Part shown: positions 1 through 11,337 of the stretch, piece after piece
Numbering within the stretch: the first letter of the stretch is position 1
How the letters are laid out: every line of letters begins with the position of its first letter
DNA from: Sanghuangporus weigelae
Taxonomy: Eukaryota > Basidiomycota > Agaricomycetes > Hymenochaetales > Hymenochaetaceae
Assembly (NCBI GenBank): GCA_033182465.1
Contig: CP137319.1
Location: 1,054,001-1,118,000, forward strand
DNA length: 64,000 nucleotides
Direction of reading: 5' to 3'
Program-made: the position numbers and the translations under genes
Notes under the pieces: model-generated
Databases searched by the model: none
Told to the model about the DNA's origin: nothing
Seen by the model: the letters and a program-made list of their open reading frames with translations, nothing else

Positions 1-857
1 CTACAGGCGGTTCGAACTCGAAAGCTAAGGACGGGAAGGAAGTGAAGAAAAAGAAGAAGCGAAAGGTTGAGGGAAAGGTGGTTTCTGCTCAGACCGCTAC
101 GACTGCCTTGGTTGAGACGGAGGCAAGGAAAGTAGATGAGCCAAGTGGATCAAACGCCGCGCAAAACTCGGATAAGGAACCGCCTCGACCTGTCCCTGCG
201 TCGGTTCCAGAGCCAGAACCGCTAAACGAAGATTTTGACATCTTCGCTGGTGCGGGTGAATACGAAGGTATCGATCTCGGTGATGATGACGACGAAGACG
301 ATTCGGTCGATGGCGACAGTTCACGCGAACGCAAAGGTGATTTACCCTCTAGAACTCATTCTCCAGAAGGCTCGAGACAGGAACACGCAGAAAGAAGAGT
401 CGACGGGCAGCAAAACGAGCAGCCTCGACCGAATCGAAAGTGGATCGAAGACGATGAGGAACTCGATAAATCTACTTCAGCTCCTCCTCCAGACCACCGT
501 TCGCCTACCCATGCCAAAGGCAAACAAAGGTCTGCCACGCCCCATCTGGACGAACCTCCCTCCTCAGAGGCGCATCCAGAACATGAAGCAGAAACAGACT
601 CCAAACCCGAACCAATAAGCCGCCTCGCCCCACTCGCATCCTCCTCCGTACCCTCAATCCAGGACATCCTCGCCGCAGACGCCGCACGCGAAGCAGAAGA
701 AAAACGCAAAGCCCGCAAAGAAAAGCTGAAAAGCAAACGCGGTGGTGGTGGCGGGGAAGGACTAGGAGAAAAGAAGAAAGTTTCTGCGGAGACGAAGATT
801 AATAGGGATTATCAGAAGCTTAAGTCGTATACAGCGAAGAAAGGTGGTGCTTTATGA
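1..857 (+). CDS. RED/IK-like spliceosome-associated protein, C-terminal part (5' end outside window)
   Basis: The frame is open to the left edge, so only the C-terminal part is visible; the first in-window 'start' at 42 is a GTG and not a credible initiator. The visible protein has a basic KKKKKRKVEG block resembling a nuclear localisation signal, then a DIFAGAGEYEGIDLGDDD segment reminiscent of the DIF..GxY motif of RED/IK splicing factors, a long acidic, serine- and proline-rich low-complexity stretch, and a basic tail with INRDYQKLKSYT before the stop. RED/IK proteins are nuclear and associate with the spliceosomal B complex. The assignment rests on short motifs and composition, so it could be another nuclear low-complexity protein. 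It is convergent with EMC5. Confidence 0.5.
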   Translation, partial: TGGSNSKAKDGKEVKKKKKRKVEGKVVSAQTATTALVETEARKVDEPSGSNAAQNSDKEPPRPVPASVPEPEPLNEDFDIFAGAGEYEGIDLGDDDDEDDSVDGDSSRERKGDLPSRTHSPEGSRQEHAERRVDGQQNEQPRPNRKWIEDDEELDKSTSAPPPDHRSPTHAKGKQRSATPHLDEPPSSEAHPEHEAETDSKPEPISRLAPLASSSVPSIQDILAADAAREAEEKRKARKEKLKSKRGGGGGEGLGEKKKVSAETKINRDYQKLKSYTAKKGGAL

Positions 858-1209
858 TATGGTGCAGAATTTGCGAGATTGGTTTTCAGAGACTCGTTGA
901 CGTTCGTTACAGAGTTAGAAGTATTCTTTGATGACCACCTTGTAGAATAAACTAGTTTGAGAATGATCAGACCGTGCTACGCAGAAAAATGAGCTATCAT
1001 CTTTCAATCCCACCAAGAAAGTTATGAAGATATGATCGCCTGCAGCACATATGGGTTGCGGATTTCTATCAATGAAGCATCCGTCCTAGGGTCACTAACA
1101 GCTATCGTCTATAGCTCATTTAGTTCCACATGCATGCACTGCAGGCACTTGACGAACACACCCAGCAAATGGCATTTTATAAGTCGACAGCGACGAAAGC
1201 ACGGGAAAA
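858..1209. other. Intergenic: 3' regions of two convergent genes
   Basis: These 350 bases lie between the stop codons of the RED-like gene (+) and EMC5 (-). I see no conserved ORF, only presumed 3' UTRs. Confidence 0.5.
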
Positions 1210-1772
1210 CTATGATGACAGAATTTGACTTCCTCGATTGTTCCAGTTCGCAAAGCCCAACCGCGAATCCATGTCATCAATTTTCCTTCAATCGTACCCA
1301 CTTCAGTAGCCAGCACACAACACAACATCACGAGAAACGGTGACTCACCTTTTTCGCATCTCACTTCGCCAGGTGATCTCTTTCAATTCAGGTGCACTTA
1401 ATGAAGCACCAATGATTGCGAGAAAGAGCGAGATGAGCCCCTCGGCGACGATCTACATATCACGCGAACCAGCCAGTCAGTAAACACACAAAAAACACAG
1501 ATCAAAATGCGACTTACGTCTTGTGGGAGTGGCCCCTCCGGCCTACCCAAGGCCTTGAGATAGGAGAGATCTGTGCAGAGTGGAATGTTATGGAGACACG
1601 TGAACTGACATGGGAAGACGGAATGACTAACGCTCGTATGTGGAGAATGCAGCTGAATGAATGAATGAATGATGATGCCGTTAGCTTCAATCATCCAATT
1701 ACCGGTCGGAAAGTGATACTTACCGTGCAGTAAAGTCAGGACAGCGACTGTGAGCAGGACACGGCCGAGCAT
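1210..1772 (-). CDS. EMC5: ER membrane protein complex subunit 5 (EMC5 / membrane magnesium transporter family)
   Basis: Five exons splice cleanly with GT-AG introns: 1772-1724, 1652-1632, 1570-1518, 1452-1349 and 1285-1210, giving a 100-residue protein with no frame error. It starts MLGRVLLTVAVLTLL, continues through HAAFSTYEHLSYLKALGRPE and GPLPQDIV, and ends near SRLGFANWNNRG, the typical fungal EMC5 pattern. There are two predicted membrane helices (about residues 2-19 and 43-60). EMC5 is part of the ER membrane insertase that inserts tail-anchored and multipass proteins. Exon 2 is only 21 nt, so ORF-based annotation would miss this gene. It is transcribed divergently from the sterol acyltransferase, with 270 bp between the start codons. 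Confidence 0.92.
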
Positions 1773-2042
1773 GCTGGCTGCGTGTTGTCTAGCGCACGAT
1801 GTGATGGTGATGGATGAGAGGAAGGGAGGGGAGACGCGTCGCGGTTCTGCGGCTAGCAGCGGAGTCGGAGAGAGAGATGACGAAACGCGTCTCCGCGCCG
1901 CAACTGACGCGCAGCTCCGAACTAAACAGTCCAGTCAGTCAGCCACTCTCTCTTCGTTCCACTTCTTGACCATAGACCACCATCATCATTCTCCTCTTTC
2001 CTTTCTCTCATTTTCATTTTCCTTATTTCTAATTGCTCGACA
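1773..2042. promoter_or_regulatory. Shared divergent promoter region EMC5 / sterol O-acyltransferase
   Basis: Only 270 bp separate the two start codons. The half next to the acyltransferase is pyrimidine-rich, with CT-rich runs and CATCATCAT from about 1930 to 2040, a common feature of fungal core promoters. I see no clear TATA box. Confidence 0.5.
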
Positions 2043-4411
2043 ATGACTGCAGTGTCTACAGAAGATTCACGAGAGCCTAAGATGAAGTGTGTCATCTCTT
2101 GTCCGCGAATTATAGCTATTTGCTTATCGCTATGTATAACACCTTGCGACCAGTGGGACTACCGTCCAGATCAAGCCTTCAGAAAGCATTCCTCGAGAAG
2201 GAAACGGCTCAACCTTACAGAGGACGCGTAGCGGAGGCTTCCCGACTTCTGACGGCACTCTATACGTGTCGAAGCCGTTCAGGACCACCGCCAATAAGAA
2301 ATCTCGAGCGGTCCTTAGCTTCGTACCGAGAAATAGCACTTTCGATCCTCAAGATACTCGAGGACCAAATGAATTCCGAGTGCGTCTGCAGACTTGCTTC
2401 AATATTGTCGACATATTTTTGACCGTGGAATCTACTTCCTTTAGGGCTTCTTCAGTCTTTTCTGGATCTCAATGTTCATTCTTGTCGTGCAGAATTACGT
2501 CGTGACTATGGAGAAAAATGGATATCCTATCGAGTTGGCATTTGCGAGGATGTTCTCGCGTCATGCCTTCGCGCTAGCGTTATCTGACGGAATTCTGGCG
2601 CTCAGTACTGGATTCGCCGTGCCATTTTCCATCGCTCTCAAGAAAGGCTGGCTAAGTTATGGTCCATGGGGTCTCGTCATCCTGTACCTGTACCAAACGT
2701 TCGTGCTTGTAACTGCTGTGACTTGGACATACTACAGGTAAGTCGAATGTCGGTCTGCCTGCTAAAGTACATTATTGAAGCTTCCTTGACATCAGACGAT
2801 GGCCATGGGTGCAATCAGGATTCTTCACACTCCACTCGATGGTAATAATTATGAAGATGCACTCATATATGAGCACGAACGGGTACCTCCAAAGACTCCG
2901 CAGAAAATTTGAACACACGATGAACAGGCTACGATCGGCGACTTCGCAAGTTGGTGGTTGGGATATTGCGATCACGGAAGCGGCTGCTGCGCGTTCGGAT
3001 AAGGATACGCGAGCGACAAGTACTACTCCCGAAGACGTCGGTGTTTCGCCGAGTATCACACCCATGTCGGACGGGACGCAGCGCAGTTATATCGACGGAG
3101 ACGTCGCAGTTGCGTTGCGCAAGAAGCTACTATCCGTTCCAAGAGAAGGGCTTAATTCGGAGAATGGGCGGAAGGCCGACGAGATGAAGAGCACTCTGAG
3201 CGATCCCAAGAAGGACTACTCTATCCTTGTTAGTCATCCGAACGAGGAGGTCGCCAAACTTGCCGAGGAGCTCGTCGACATGGATTCGGAGCTTACGAGT
3301 CAAGGGCCGAATAAAGTGCGATGGCCGGACAACATTAGCTGGAGGTCCTTCGCCGATTACATGTTGATTCCGACACTAGTCTATGAGCTGGAGTATCCTC
3401 GTACCGATAGGTACGTCATACTATCAGCTTCTCGTTAATGAATCTCACGTTATCTCATGTACGTCAGGATTCGGCCGCTATACGTGTTTGAGAAGACCAC
3501 TGCGACCTTTGGCACTTTCGCCCTGCTGTACACAATTACAGAAAACTTCATCCTTCCGATCATACCGATGCTCAGAGACCGGTCGTTCCTCCGCAACCTA
3601 CTTGATTTGGCGCTACCTTTTATGGTTGCGTATCTGCTACTATTCTATATCATCTTCGGTACGCGAATTTCCACCTAATTTGTATCGAAGTTTATAGTTC
3701 TTGCAGAGTGCATTTGCAATGGTTTTGCTGAGCTCACTCGGTAAATTTCCTTCCCTTGTTTAGAAGGTTGGCTTTTTCTAATCTAATGATTTATGCAGAT
3801 TTGCGGATCGGCAATTCTACGAAGATTGGGTACGTGATTCGTAATAAACCTTCATATTAAATATCGCTAATTTTTTGCTTGCATTTTCAGTACGCTGTCG
3901 GCAATGTCGTTGCTTCACTTTAATTGACGATTACAACAGGTGGAACTCGACATCTTGGGATGAATTCGCACGCAAGTGGAACAAACCAGTGCACATGTTC
4001 TTGCTACGACATGTATATGCTTCGTCCATTTCGGGCCTGAAGCTGAGGAAGACATCGGCCATGTTCGTTACATTCTTCATTTCAGCTTGTTTGCATGAGC
4101 TCGTCATGGTCGTCGTGACCAAGAAGATTCGGTTCGTATATCATATCTTCTCTCCATGTTTGGCTGGAAGCTTATGTGTGTCACATTCTTAGAATGTATC
4201 TCTTCGCGCTACAGGTCCGTCATCTTCCTAAAAACCTTTTTTTGGTATTCTAATCTGGTTAATCGTATTACAATAGCTTATTCAAATCCCACTCATCGCC
4301 GTCGGGCGTATCCCTGCTATCAAGCGAAACAAGAAGCTAGGCAATGTCGTCTTCTGGGTCGGCCTCTATGCCGGCTTTCCGCTCCTCTGCGTCGCATACT
4401 GCGTGTATTAA
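2043..4411 (+). CDS. ARE2: Sterol O-acyltransferase (ACAT/ARE family, MBOAT)
   Basis: About ten exons: 2043-2086, 2154-2379, 2445-2737, 2796-3410, 3468-3658, 3707-3740, 3799-3829 (or 3840), 3940-4131, 4193-4214 and 4277-4411, roughly 595 residues. It makes sterol esters in the ER for storage in lipid droplets. Recognisable segments are SDGTLYVSKPF, NGYPIELAFARMFS, YRRWPWVQSGFFTLHSM, the catalytic FYEDW region followed by WNSTSWDEFARKWNKPVH, and SACLHELVM, which contains the MBOAT histidine. Multiple hydrophobic helices are present. All junctions are in phase except exon 7/8: the obvious donor (GTACGT at 3830) shifts frame by one against the clear acceptor at 3939, while a weaker donor at 3841 restores frame but inserts VRDS inside the FYxDWWN motif. 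A decayed partial copy lies at 52130-52915. Confidence 0.88.
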
Positions 4412-4639
4412 TGCACAACGCCGTGTGATCTAAAAATTGCTATCGATTCGCGATGATTGGAATGTACGGCGGATACGGATGGAGTAATGCACGATACTTT
4501 CTTTCTCAGTCTTCTCGGATATATCAGTCTCAGTTCTGTAAACAATAATTACTGGTGTAGTATAAAAGTATGTATATTAAATCGGAAGGTATTGATAATT
4601 CTGAAGCATTGCCAAGGTTAATCCTAATTTGAGCAAAGG

Positions 4640-4750
4640 TGTTAGAGAGTAGGTCTGGGGTTACACCAGTTTTGATCCTTTTGCCTAAGCAGCGGTATGT
4701 TGTGCAGAGGTGATCTATCTACCCAACCCATGTCTGGCTGTACCATGTGG
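4640..4750 (-). repeat. Truncated gypsy-B LTR fragment
   Basis: TGTTAGAGAGTAGG at 4640 and the following 110 bases match the reverse complement of the 3' end of the gypsy-B LTR (compare 14947-15060), with several transitions. It is broken off at 4750, where a TGTAGC-type repeat end begins. Confidence 0.8.
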
Positions 4751-4801
4751 TGTAGCACATAGTGCTATTCTAAGCATCAGCGAGCTGCACAGTACACATC
4801 T
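4751..4801 (+). repeat. Repeat F terminal fragment
   Basis: TGTAGCACATAGTGC and the following 35 bases resemble the reverse complement of 6785-6835. It is probably the end of another TGTAG-type LTR related to families C and D. Confidence 0.5.
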
Positions 4802-5126
4802 TGTTAGGACTCCAATGTTTTCCTTTTCTTTTCTTATGTCATCATTCATTTTATTATCCTTCCTTTACATTACTCATCCATTTTTACTAATCTCATTCGC
4901 TCCGTCATGGCTTATTCATCTTTACTCATCCACCATGACTAAATCTGCTCTTTCCGACTAAGACGCTCACTAATCACTTCACTCTTTCATCATGTGATTC
5001 CCTAATAGAGTAGACCCTTCTCACATTCAAAGTGTATATAAGTAACTAGATTGACTCCTTCGTTTCCTTGTCTTTCTATTCTACTTACCTTCACTACAAC
5101 ATAGGTATCTACTCTTGTACTGATAG
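4802..5126 (+). repeat. Truncated gypsy-A LTR fragment
   Basis: The first about 325 bases match the 453-bp gypsy-A LTR at 13835-14287, including TGTTAGGAC, the TATATAAG box and CTTGTCTTTCTATTC. It diverges by scattered transitions and stops where the old gypsy-B LTR begins. Confidence 0.85.
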
Positions 5127-6578
5127 TAAAAGGATCCACTCAGAATCTCACATCAGAATCGATGTGATCAGTAGATCTAAATGATCGAGCGGCCTAGGCA
5201 ACAGTAACCCATTACCACCCGAGCGCTAGAAGCACCAAAGTGGATACATAATCCTGCTAACAGCTAACACCGCCGACCGCCTATTGTCATGGACTACCAC
5301 TCTAATGCCGCCGACTGAACAACCGGAGCAACCTCGATCAAAGAAGCAATCAAACTTCTTAGAAGTCCAGAAGCACAACTACTAAAGCCTAAACACTAAA
5401 ATGCTAAAGGCTAATAAGGTTTATGGAGACCTCACTGGCACTTCAGCACTGTCAAGTCTGTGCTCAAGCTTACATGATCCTTTATAAGGTATACTACATA
5501 GTATGCATGTCAACCGCTAGCACTCGTGACTGTCACATCAAAACCGAGCAACACCTTCAAGATACAATGCATTCCAATCCACCAAATCCAGTAGTACCCA
5601 AGAAATGAGAGGAACTCACAATCACAACTTGTACCCCTCAAACTACTAACCCAATAACTTGGAGAATGATTGGATGGTATAGACTGGAGTTGCACACACC
5701 ATGTCCAGCATCTACAATACAGGCAAACCTCTACTTACCAAGAGATGTGAACCTGGAGACCAAGCAGTTACAACTCCTTATATAACAAAGGATATAGCAT
5801 TACATTTGAGACATACAATACAAAAGCAAAGCATGGCTAGTCACCAGAACCCAGCAGAACCCGCCAGCAGAACTTATGCAGTTCATGATATGCCTTGGAC
5901 CATACGCTACACCAACCCAACACCTTAACACCGACATGTGAGTTATGCTTACACTCACTGGACCTCAAGATGAATTCCGAAGAGTCACATACCAAGCAGT
6001 CTACATCGCTCCAAGAGCAAGGATGCCACTCAATGATAGCAATAACATTGTTATGGAGTATTGACAGTGGAGCATTCCATATCGGAACACCACCTCTATT
6101 GTCTCAGTCAGCAACTCCACAGAATTCTGTCATAGTAGAGATAACCTTACACAGATTGGAGCAGAGTGGAGCGAAGCGTAGCAGGATGACAAAGGAACAG
6201 ATGTAATGGTGGAGAAAGGTGAAGTAAAGTGGAGACAGGATGAGTAAGAAATAGGACAGAAAATGGAATATCTGGGAGTATAAATAGCTGTAGGATTAGG
6301 CCCTCATTTCCCCATCTTTTGATCCTCTTAACACACTGGTGTAAAGTCCTAACCAGACTATTACTGTGTGCTTTGTACTATACGCCTCTTAGAAATCTTA
6401 ATCTGCTTTACTATTACCTTGTATCTGAAAGTATCCATAACTCGGACTACAACTAGGAAGGCTAGTAAGGGACCGCGTGGTACAGCCAGACGTGGGTAGA
6501 CAAGATCACCTCTGCACAACACACCGCTGCTTAGGCAAAAGGATCAAACTGGTGTAACCCTGGGCCTACTCCCTAACA
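5127..6578 (+). repeat. Old, CpG-depleted solo gypsy-B LTR
   Basis: This aligns over its full length (about 1450 bp) with the 1512-bp gypsy-B LTR. The start TGAAAGG has become TAAAAGG, and the end is still CTCCCTAACA. Most differences are CG to CA or TG, as expected from deamination of methylated CpG. The U3 ORF (from 5423) is broken: its frame hits a stop after the VPKK segment at about 5606. Candidate flanks GATAG (5122) and ATTAG (6579) are similar but not identical. Confidence 0.85.
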
Positions 6579-6583
6579 ATTAG

Positions 6584-6835
6584 TGGGTATTTGGGGTCTT
6601 GGAAGGTGACATATGTGCAGGAGAAGGTGAAATGGCGTGAACTAAAATATGTATGAAGTCTCAGGTGCATCCTAAGGTATGGTGGAGCACTCAGAAGGAT
6701 CGAATCGAGTCGTATATACTCCTCACAACTGTTGGAGTCGCTCGGGCAGCTGATGCACCAGTGTGTTAGATACTGGTGAAGTATGTGCAATACTTGTTCG
6801 CTGATGCATAGAATAGCGGTGTGTGCTACAGCATA
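6584..6835 (-). repeat. Repeat F, LTR-like fragment
   Basis: Read on the minus strand it begins TGTAGCACACACCGC at 6835 and carries a TATA-like GTATATACG near 6710. Its first 50 bases are shared with 4751-4801. Ends and TSD are not resolved. Confidence 0.45.
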
Positions 6836-6886
6836 CACAAATCACATTTTCTGTTCTTTCTATCATCTCATCAGTATTATTGTAGT

Positions 6887-7114
6887 CTATCTATCGAGCA
6901 TCCAAATGTACCATAGAATACTATTGACAAACTTGTTCAGCGCTGAATCATCATTATTTTCATTTTTAAGCGGCTTGTCGATCCATTCATTTCCATCGCC
7001 ATCATACGCATACGTCATGAAAGCGTCCATATCTTCGACTTCGGGAAGCACCTGCATCTTGCTCCATAAAGCGTCATTTTTGTGTTCAATCCATCTAACC
7101 ATGTGGTTCTGCAA
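6887..7114 (-). pseudogene. Unidentified host coding fragment (C-terminal)
   Basis: A 75-codon minus-strand stretch has credible protein composition (aromatic and acidic, with WIEHKNDALWSKM and MTYAYDGDGNEW) and a possible upstream acceptor near 7125. No complete gene can be built: upstream lies degraded sequence and downstream repeat F. I do not recognise it. The surrounding 6836-7429 is otherwise plain host sequence. Confidence 0.35.
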
Positions 7115-7429
7115 TTGCTCCTTGCAGGTTGGTATTGATCTTTCGGTTTGACGTCGAAGGCGCAGACTCGATGAAGAAGAAATAGATCCAGTGACCTTAG
7201 TTGATAATGCACTTCAACGTTCTCTAGGCATGATGAGCTAACGAATGAAGATCTCGTCAACTTGAATGTAGGTACATATGTCGATCACACTTCGTTGTGT
7301 TGATCACCATCGGCAAAGTGGACACAACCACCTGCTTGTACGTAATACGTATTTCTTGTAGTAATCGCTCGTCACAACAAATGCGAGCTCATCTCATCTC
7401 ATTTTTTGATCATTTGTTCACAAGAGCCA

Positions 7430-9112
7430 TGTTGTAGTGCACTGGCCCCTCCTGTGCCAGTACACTCATACTATGACTCTCTCCCACTACAGATACCATA
7501 TCCCAGTGCCGCCTACACCTCAGAGTGTGAGGGCATACTCCTACTGCACTCAAGACACCATTTGAGCATGTTTCTGCCGATTCCAGCACATGTACTGTAC
7601 TGCAGCGCCCTCCTAAGGCCCAGATCAATCCGCCGATGGCTCTCCTACACTCAGACAGGTCTGCCGACGACTCCTACCCAGTACCAGGCACTATAGGACA
7701 CATCTCTCAGTGACTACAGGCTGCCGATCTTACAATTTACCGTACATACAGCTTTGCAGCGACTCTAGATGCCTCCAAGTTGGCCCCCCACGGCGCTGAT
7801 TGATGCGGCGGACACTCAGACATCCTCAGGTACCCTCACCGATGCCTTCTACAGCTTACCAAGCAGTCCCCCATTGCCTAGGGAGCTATACATTGTCATA
7901 TGTGCTTACATGCCTCACTACGACATATCTGCAACCAGTCTGGCAGTCCCCCACAGCACTGCCGCTCCAGCCACTCATATTAGTCACTAGGGATCGCCCA
8001 CACTCTGTATTGAGTGCCGCTGACACATCGGACACCTCAGGGACATTGACTGATGCACCCCTTGTCTCATATATGCGATATTAGCCTCCGATCATCGGCT
8101 CCAACGTTTCCCGACTTTCCCCTGATGCGGCGGTCCCCATTAGACCATGTATGGAAGGTAGGCATGTGGTACATTGGCGTGCCAAGCCCCCGACTCGTGC
8201 CACCAAGCCCAACTCCGCTGGCGCCTGTATTATTGCAGATACTTGATATTTCATGCTATTAGATGCCCCCCCTCACGTTGCCGCTCTCAGATTTCACCTG
8301 GGTGCTCCGGCAGTGGCCCTTGGCATCCCAGATGACTCAGGAGATGTTTTCAGACAGTAGGACATGTTGGCGACAGCAGTAGAGTATATATAGAAAAGAG
8401 ATCATCTTAGAGAGAGAGAGCATGTACCAGACCGAGTGCCAGAGTTTGAGATATCCCTCACTCTGAGTCTCCCCTCATGTACTGAGCCTCCCCCTTGACT
8501 ATATACCATCCTTGACATCTCCTCTTGCTTGATTCATTATTCTACTTGCCTTTGCCGCCTTTGATATGCCTCGGCCGCTCTGACATTCAGCGAGTGTGTA
8601 GAAGCTCAGGATTTAACCCTGAGCTTTCTCCACCCCTCTTGTACCTCGTCGGTGCCCCTCTATTTGACATCGGCGATCCTTCGGCGACCCAGGCTTCTTA
8701 TCAGACTCCCCTGCACCATCCTTTCCAGCCTTTCACTCCAGTTTATTCCATATATTGATCTTATATGGTCTTTTCCTTTCATCTATCGCGTTTACGCTAC
8801 TTCAGCGGATTTGTGCAGCCTCCCCCTCATTCCTGCTTGCCCTATTTGATGTCGGCGGCTATCTGGCGACACAGCCATCCTATCAGACGACCCAGCGGCA
8901 CCTTCTCCACCCACTCACTCCATTTTATCCTTTATATTTGTCTTATACAATCCATATCTTCCTGTGACTGAGTTTATACCACATCGGCAGCCTCCTGTGA
9001 TCCCCCCTTTCGAGTGGCGGCCCTATTAGCTCATTCCTTTCATACTTCGGCATCCCTATACCCATCCATTACATCTCCGATGGTTCCTGGCACCTGCCGG
9101 GTAGTGGGGATT
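7430..9112 (+). repeat. LTR-like element D, copy 1 (main part)
   Basis: It begins TGTAGTGCACTGG (7433) and carries a TATA box (AGTATATATAGA near 8382). The matching copy is D2 at 34870-35980 plus 48288-48946. It is interrupted at 9112 by a gypsy-B LTR whose TSD is GGATT. The last about 118 bases of D1 now lie at 14829-14946 because of the inversion. There is no coding capacity beyond short chance ORFs. I interpret it as a solo LTR of a TGTAG-type family. Confidence 0.7.
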
Positions 9113-9265
9113 TGAAAGGATCCGCTCAAAAACTCGCATCAGGATCGACGCGATCAACAGATCTACACGATCAGCTTCCCAAACGCGACCGGTAACCAAG
9201 CCAGCTATCACAGGCCCAAGCGATCGAGCAGCCTAGGCAACAGTAACCCGTTACCACCCGAGCAC
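9113..9265 (+). repeat. Gypsy-B LTR-alpha, first 153 bp
   Basis: TGAAAGGATCCGCTC matches the start of the gypsy-B LTR. It is preceded by GGATT (9108-9112), the TSD whose partner AATCC is at 14942-14946. It ends in GTGC (9262-9265), the TSD of C element alpha, whose partner is 28612-28615. The rest of this LTR is at 27389-28615 and 14947-15080. Confidence 0.9.
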
Positions 9266-9447
9266 TGTAGACTATCAGACCCTCTTAAGCAGCGGCGAAG
9301 GCGACGGCGTTCGACCACAGAGAGGCGTCGGCGGTGTCAAAGATCGGAGAGGTAAGAAGGGATCCAACTCGTGGCTAGACCTCCTGGACAGCTTGGTGCC
9401 GTGGGGGACAATTTGACCCAGAAGCACTGCTGCCGATTGGGATGCGC
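9266..9447 (-). repeat. C element alpha, terminal part
   Basis: These are the last 182 bp of an LTR-like C element (sense on minus; ends in TCTACA at 9266). It is interrupted by an inner C element flanked by GCGC. The remainder of alpha is at 28616-29858. Confidence 0.85.
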
Positions 9448-10785
9448 TGTAGACTAACAGACCCTCTTAAGCAGCGGCGAAGGCGACGGCGTTCGACCAC
9501 AGAGAGGCGTCGGCGGTGTCAAAGATCGGAGAGGTAAGAAGGGATCCAACTCGTGGCTAGACCTCCTGGACAGCTTGGTGCCGTGGCGGACAATTTGACC
9601 CGGAAGCACTGCTGCCGATCGGGATGCGCGCTCAGTCGTGGGGGGGCTCAATCGTAAGGGCTATGGTATGATCCGCGTATAAAGGGGACGCCGCCGATAA
9701 TGTACGGGACAGAGCCGCCGACGAGTCAAGATGTCGGCGTCGCGAATAAGCAGTAGAGCGACGGCGCTGTCGAGTCCTGCGAGCGGCGGCGATTACTGGT
9801 AGAGCGACGGTATCGCCGATTGCCAGGAGAGCGACGGTGTCGCCGATTACCAGGAGAGCGACGGTGTCGCCGATTGTCAAGAGGGCGATGGCGCTGTCGT
9901 TTCCCACGACAGGGGATAGCTCTGCCGATCACTTGCGCAGTGGCGAGTGAGCACGTGCCCCTATTATTCCCTTAAACGGGGGCGGCGTCTTGTGTCGGCA
10001 CACGATCTTCGGCGGAGGCGATAGAGAGCAAAAGGGCTAATAGAGACGAGAGGAGTGCACTGAGATCTATTCTGAACTACTGCTGCTGCACACTACATAC
10101 ATGAGGTCTATATATACTGGGGAATGCTGGGGAAGAGCGTCACAGAGGCGGCGACAGTGACGGCGCGTCACAGGCGTGCAATCGGTGCGGACCCGAAGAT
10201 CGGGGCGCGCCGCGAAGCTGCCAAGACACGGGCGCGCGCTGATCGGGCTGGCGGTGATTGGCGCGGCGCATCATCATCGGGCGCGCTCGGATCGCTAAGT
10301 GGTCGCACCACACGAATATGAAACGTCAGGGGAGGCAATAATACTAAAAGGGGAATACGCGAGTGGCCGCCGCGTCCGACAATCGGACTCGGCGCACGAA
10401 GCAGCATAGTATGAACATGAAACGTGGTACCTGGGACCTTGTAAAACCACTACCCGACGTCGGATAAGCCAATCAACCGGAGCCGACGAATATTCCATCG
10501 GCTATACGGTTCGATATCCTTCCGCCGCAGTAGCCGATACATCCGCTGCAACGTTCCAGGCGCCCGCGTATCAGAAAGTGCGGCTGGCCAAGCGTACTCG
10601 GTTTGGGAAGTCTTCGAAGGACGGGAGGCGGCGGACGTATTGGTTGAGCCGCGGATCAAAGAGCGGCGGTTTAGAGGGTCTTAAGGAGCGGCGGAGGTGT
10701 AGCGGTCGGCGCACGATGGTATACTGTACAGAGTACTGAGGGGCCTGTACCGACGTACCGGTACAGGCAAGTGCGGCGCACTACA
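9448..10785 (-). repeat. Inner C element, left copy (crossover site of the inversion)
   Basis: A 1338-bp LTR-like element with TGTAG...CTACA termini and 4-bp GCGC on both sides (9444-9447 and 10786-10789). The sense strand is minus, with a TATATATAGACC box near 10110. It carries about 27-bp tandem repeats (GGCGACACCGTCGCTCTCC core) at about 9790-9890. The same-length partner is 29859-31196. It has no coding potential. I read it as a solo LTR; I saw no internal region in any copy. Confidence 0.8.
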
Positions 10786-11337
10786 GCGCGCTGATCGGGC
10801 TGGCGGTGATTGACGCGGCGCATCATCATCGGGCGCGCTCGGATCGCTAAGTGGTCGCACCACACGAATATGAAACGTCAGGGGAGGCAATAATACTAAA
10901 AGGGGAATACGCGAGTGGCCGCCGCGTCCAACAATCGGACTCGGCGCACGAAGCAGCATGGTATGAACATGAAACGTGGTACCTGGGACCTTGTAAAACC
11001 ACTACCCGACGTCGGATAAGCCAATCAACAGGAGCCGACGAATATTCCATCGGCTATACGGTTCGATATCCTTCCGCCGCCGTAGCCAATACATCCGCTG
11101 CAACGTTCCCGGCGCCCGCGTATCAGAAAGTGCGGCTGGCCAAGCATACTCGGTTTGGGAAGTCTTCGAAGGACGGGAGGCGGCGGATGTATTGGTTGAG
11201 CCACAAATCAAGGAGCGGCGGTTTGGAAGGTCTTAAGGAGCGGCGGAGGTGTAGCGGTCGCCGCATGATGGTATACTGTACGGAGTACTGAGGGGCCTGT
11301 ACCGACGTACCGGTACAGGCAAGTGCGGCGCACTACA
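10786..11337 (-). repeat. C element beta, initial part
   Basis: The first about 550 bp of a second C element (sense minus) end at TGTAG/CTACA 11333-11337. It is followed by CCGC (11338-11341), a TSD whose partner GCGG is at 31962-31965. The remainder of beta is at 31197-31961. Confidence 0.85.

Noticed and set aside
42-44. GTG at 42 as the start of the first gene
   Set aside because: Eukaryotic genes rarely start at GTG and the frame is open to the window edge, so the gene simply continues outside.
9448-10785. C as a terminal-inverted-repeat DNA transposon or MITE
   Set aside because: Only 5 bp are inverted at the ends, they are TG...CA, and a TATA box and polarity are present. This fits a solo LTR better, though the 4-bp TSD leaves some doubt.
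9266-11337. Left C cluster as an internally deleted C element with a nested insertion
   Set aside because: The apparent deletion on the left is matched by the missing sequence on the right (28616-29858 and 31197-31961). Reciprocal products of one crossover explain both clusters and all TSDs more simply.
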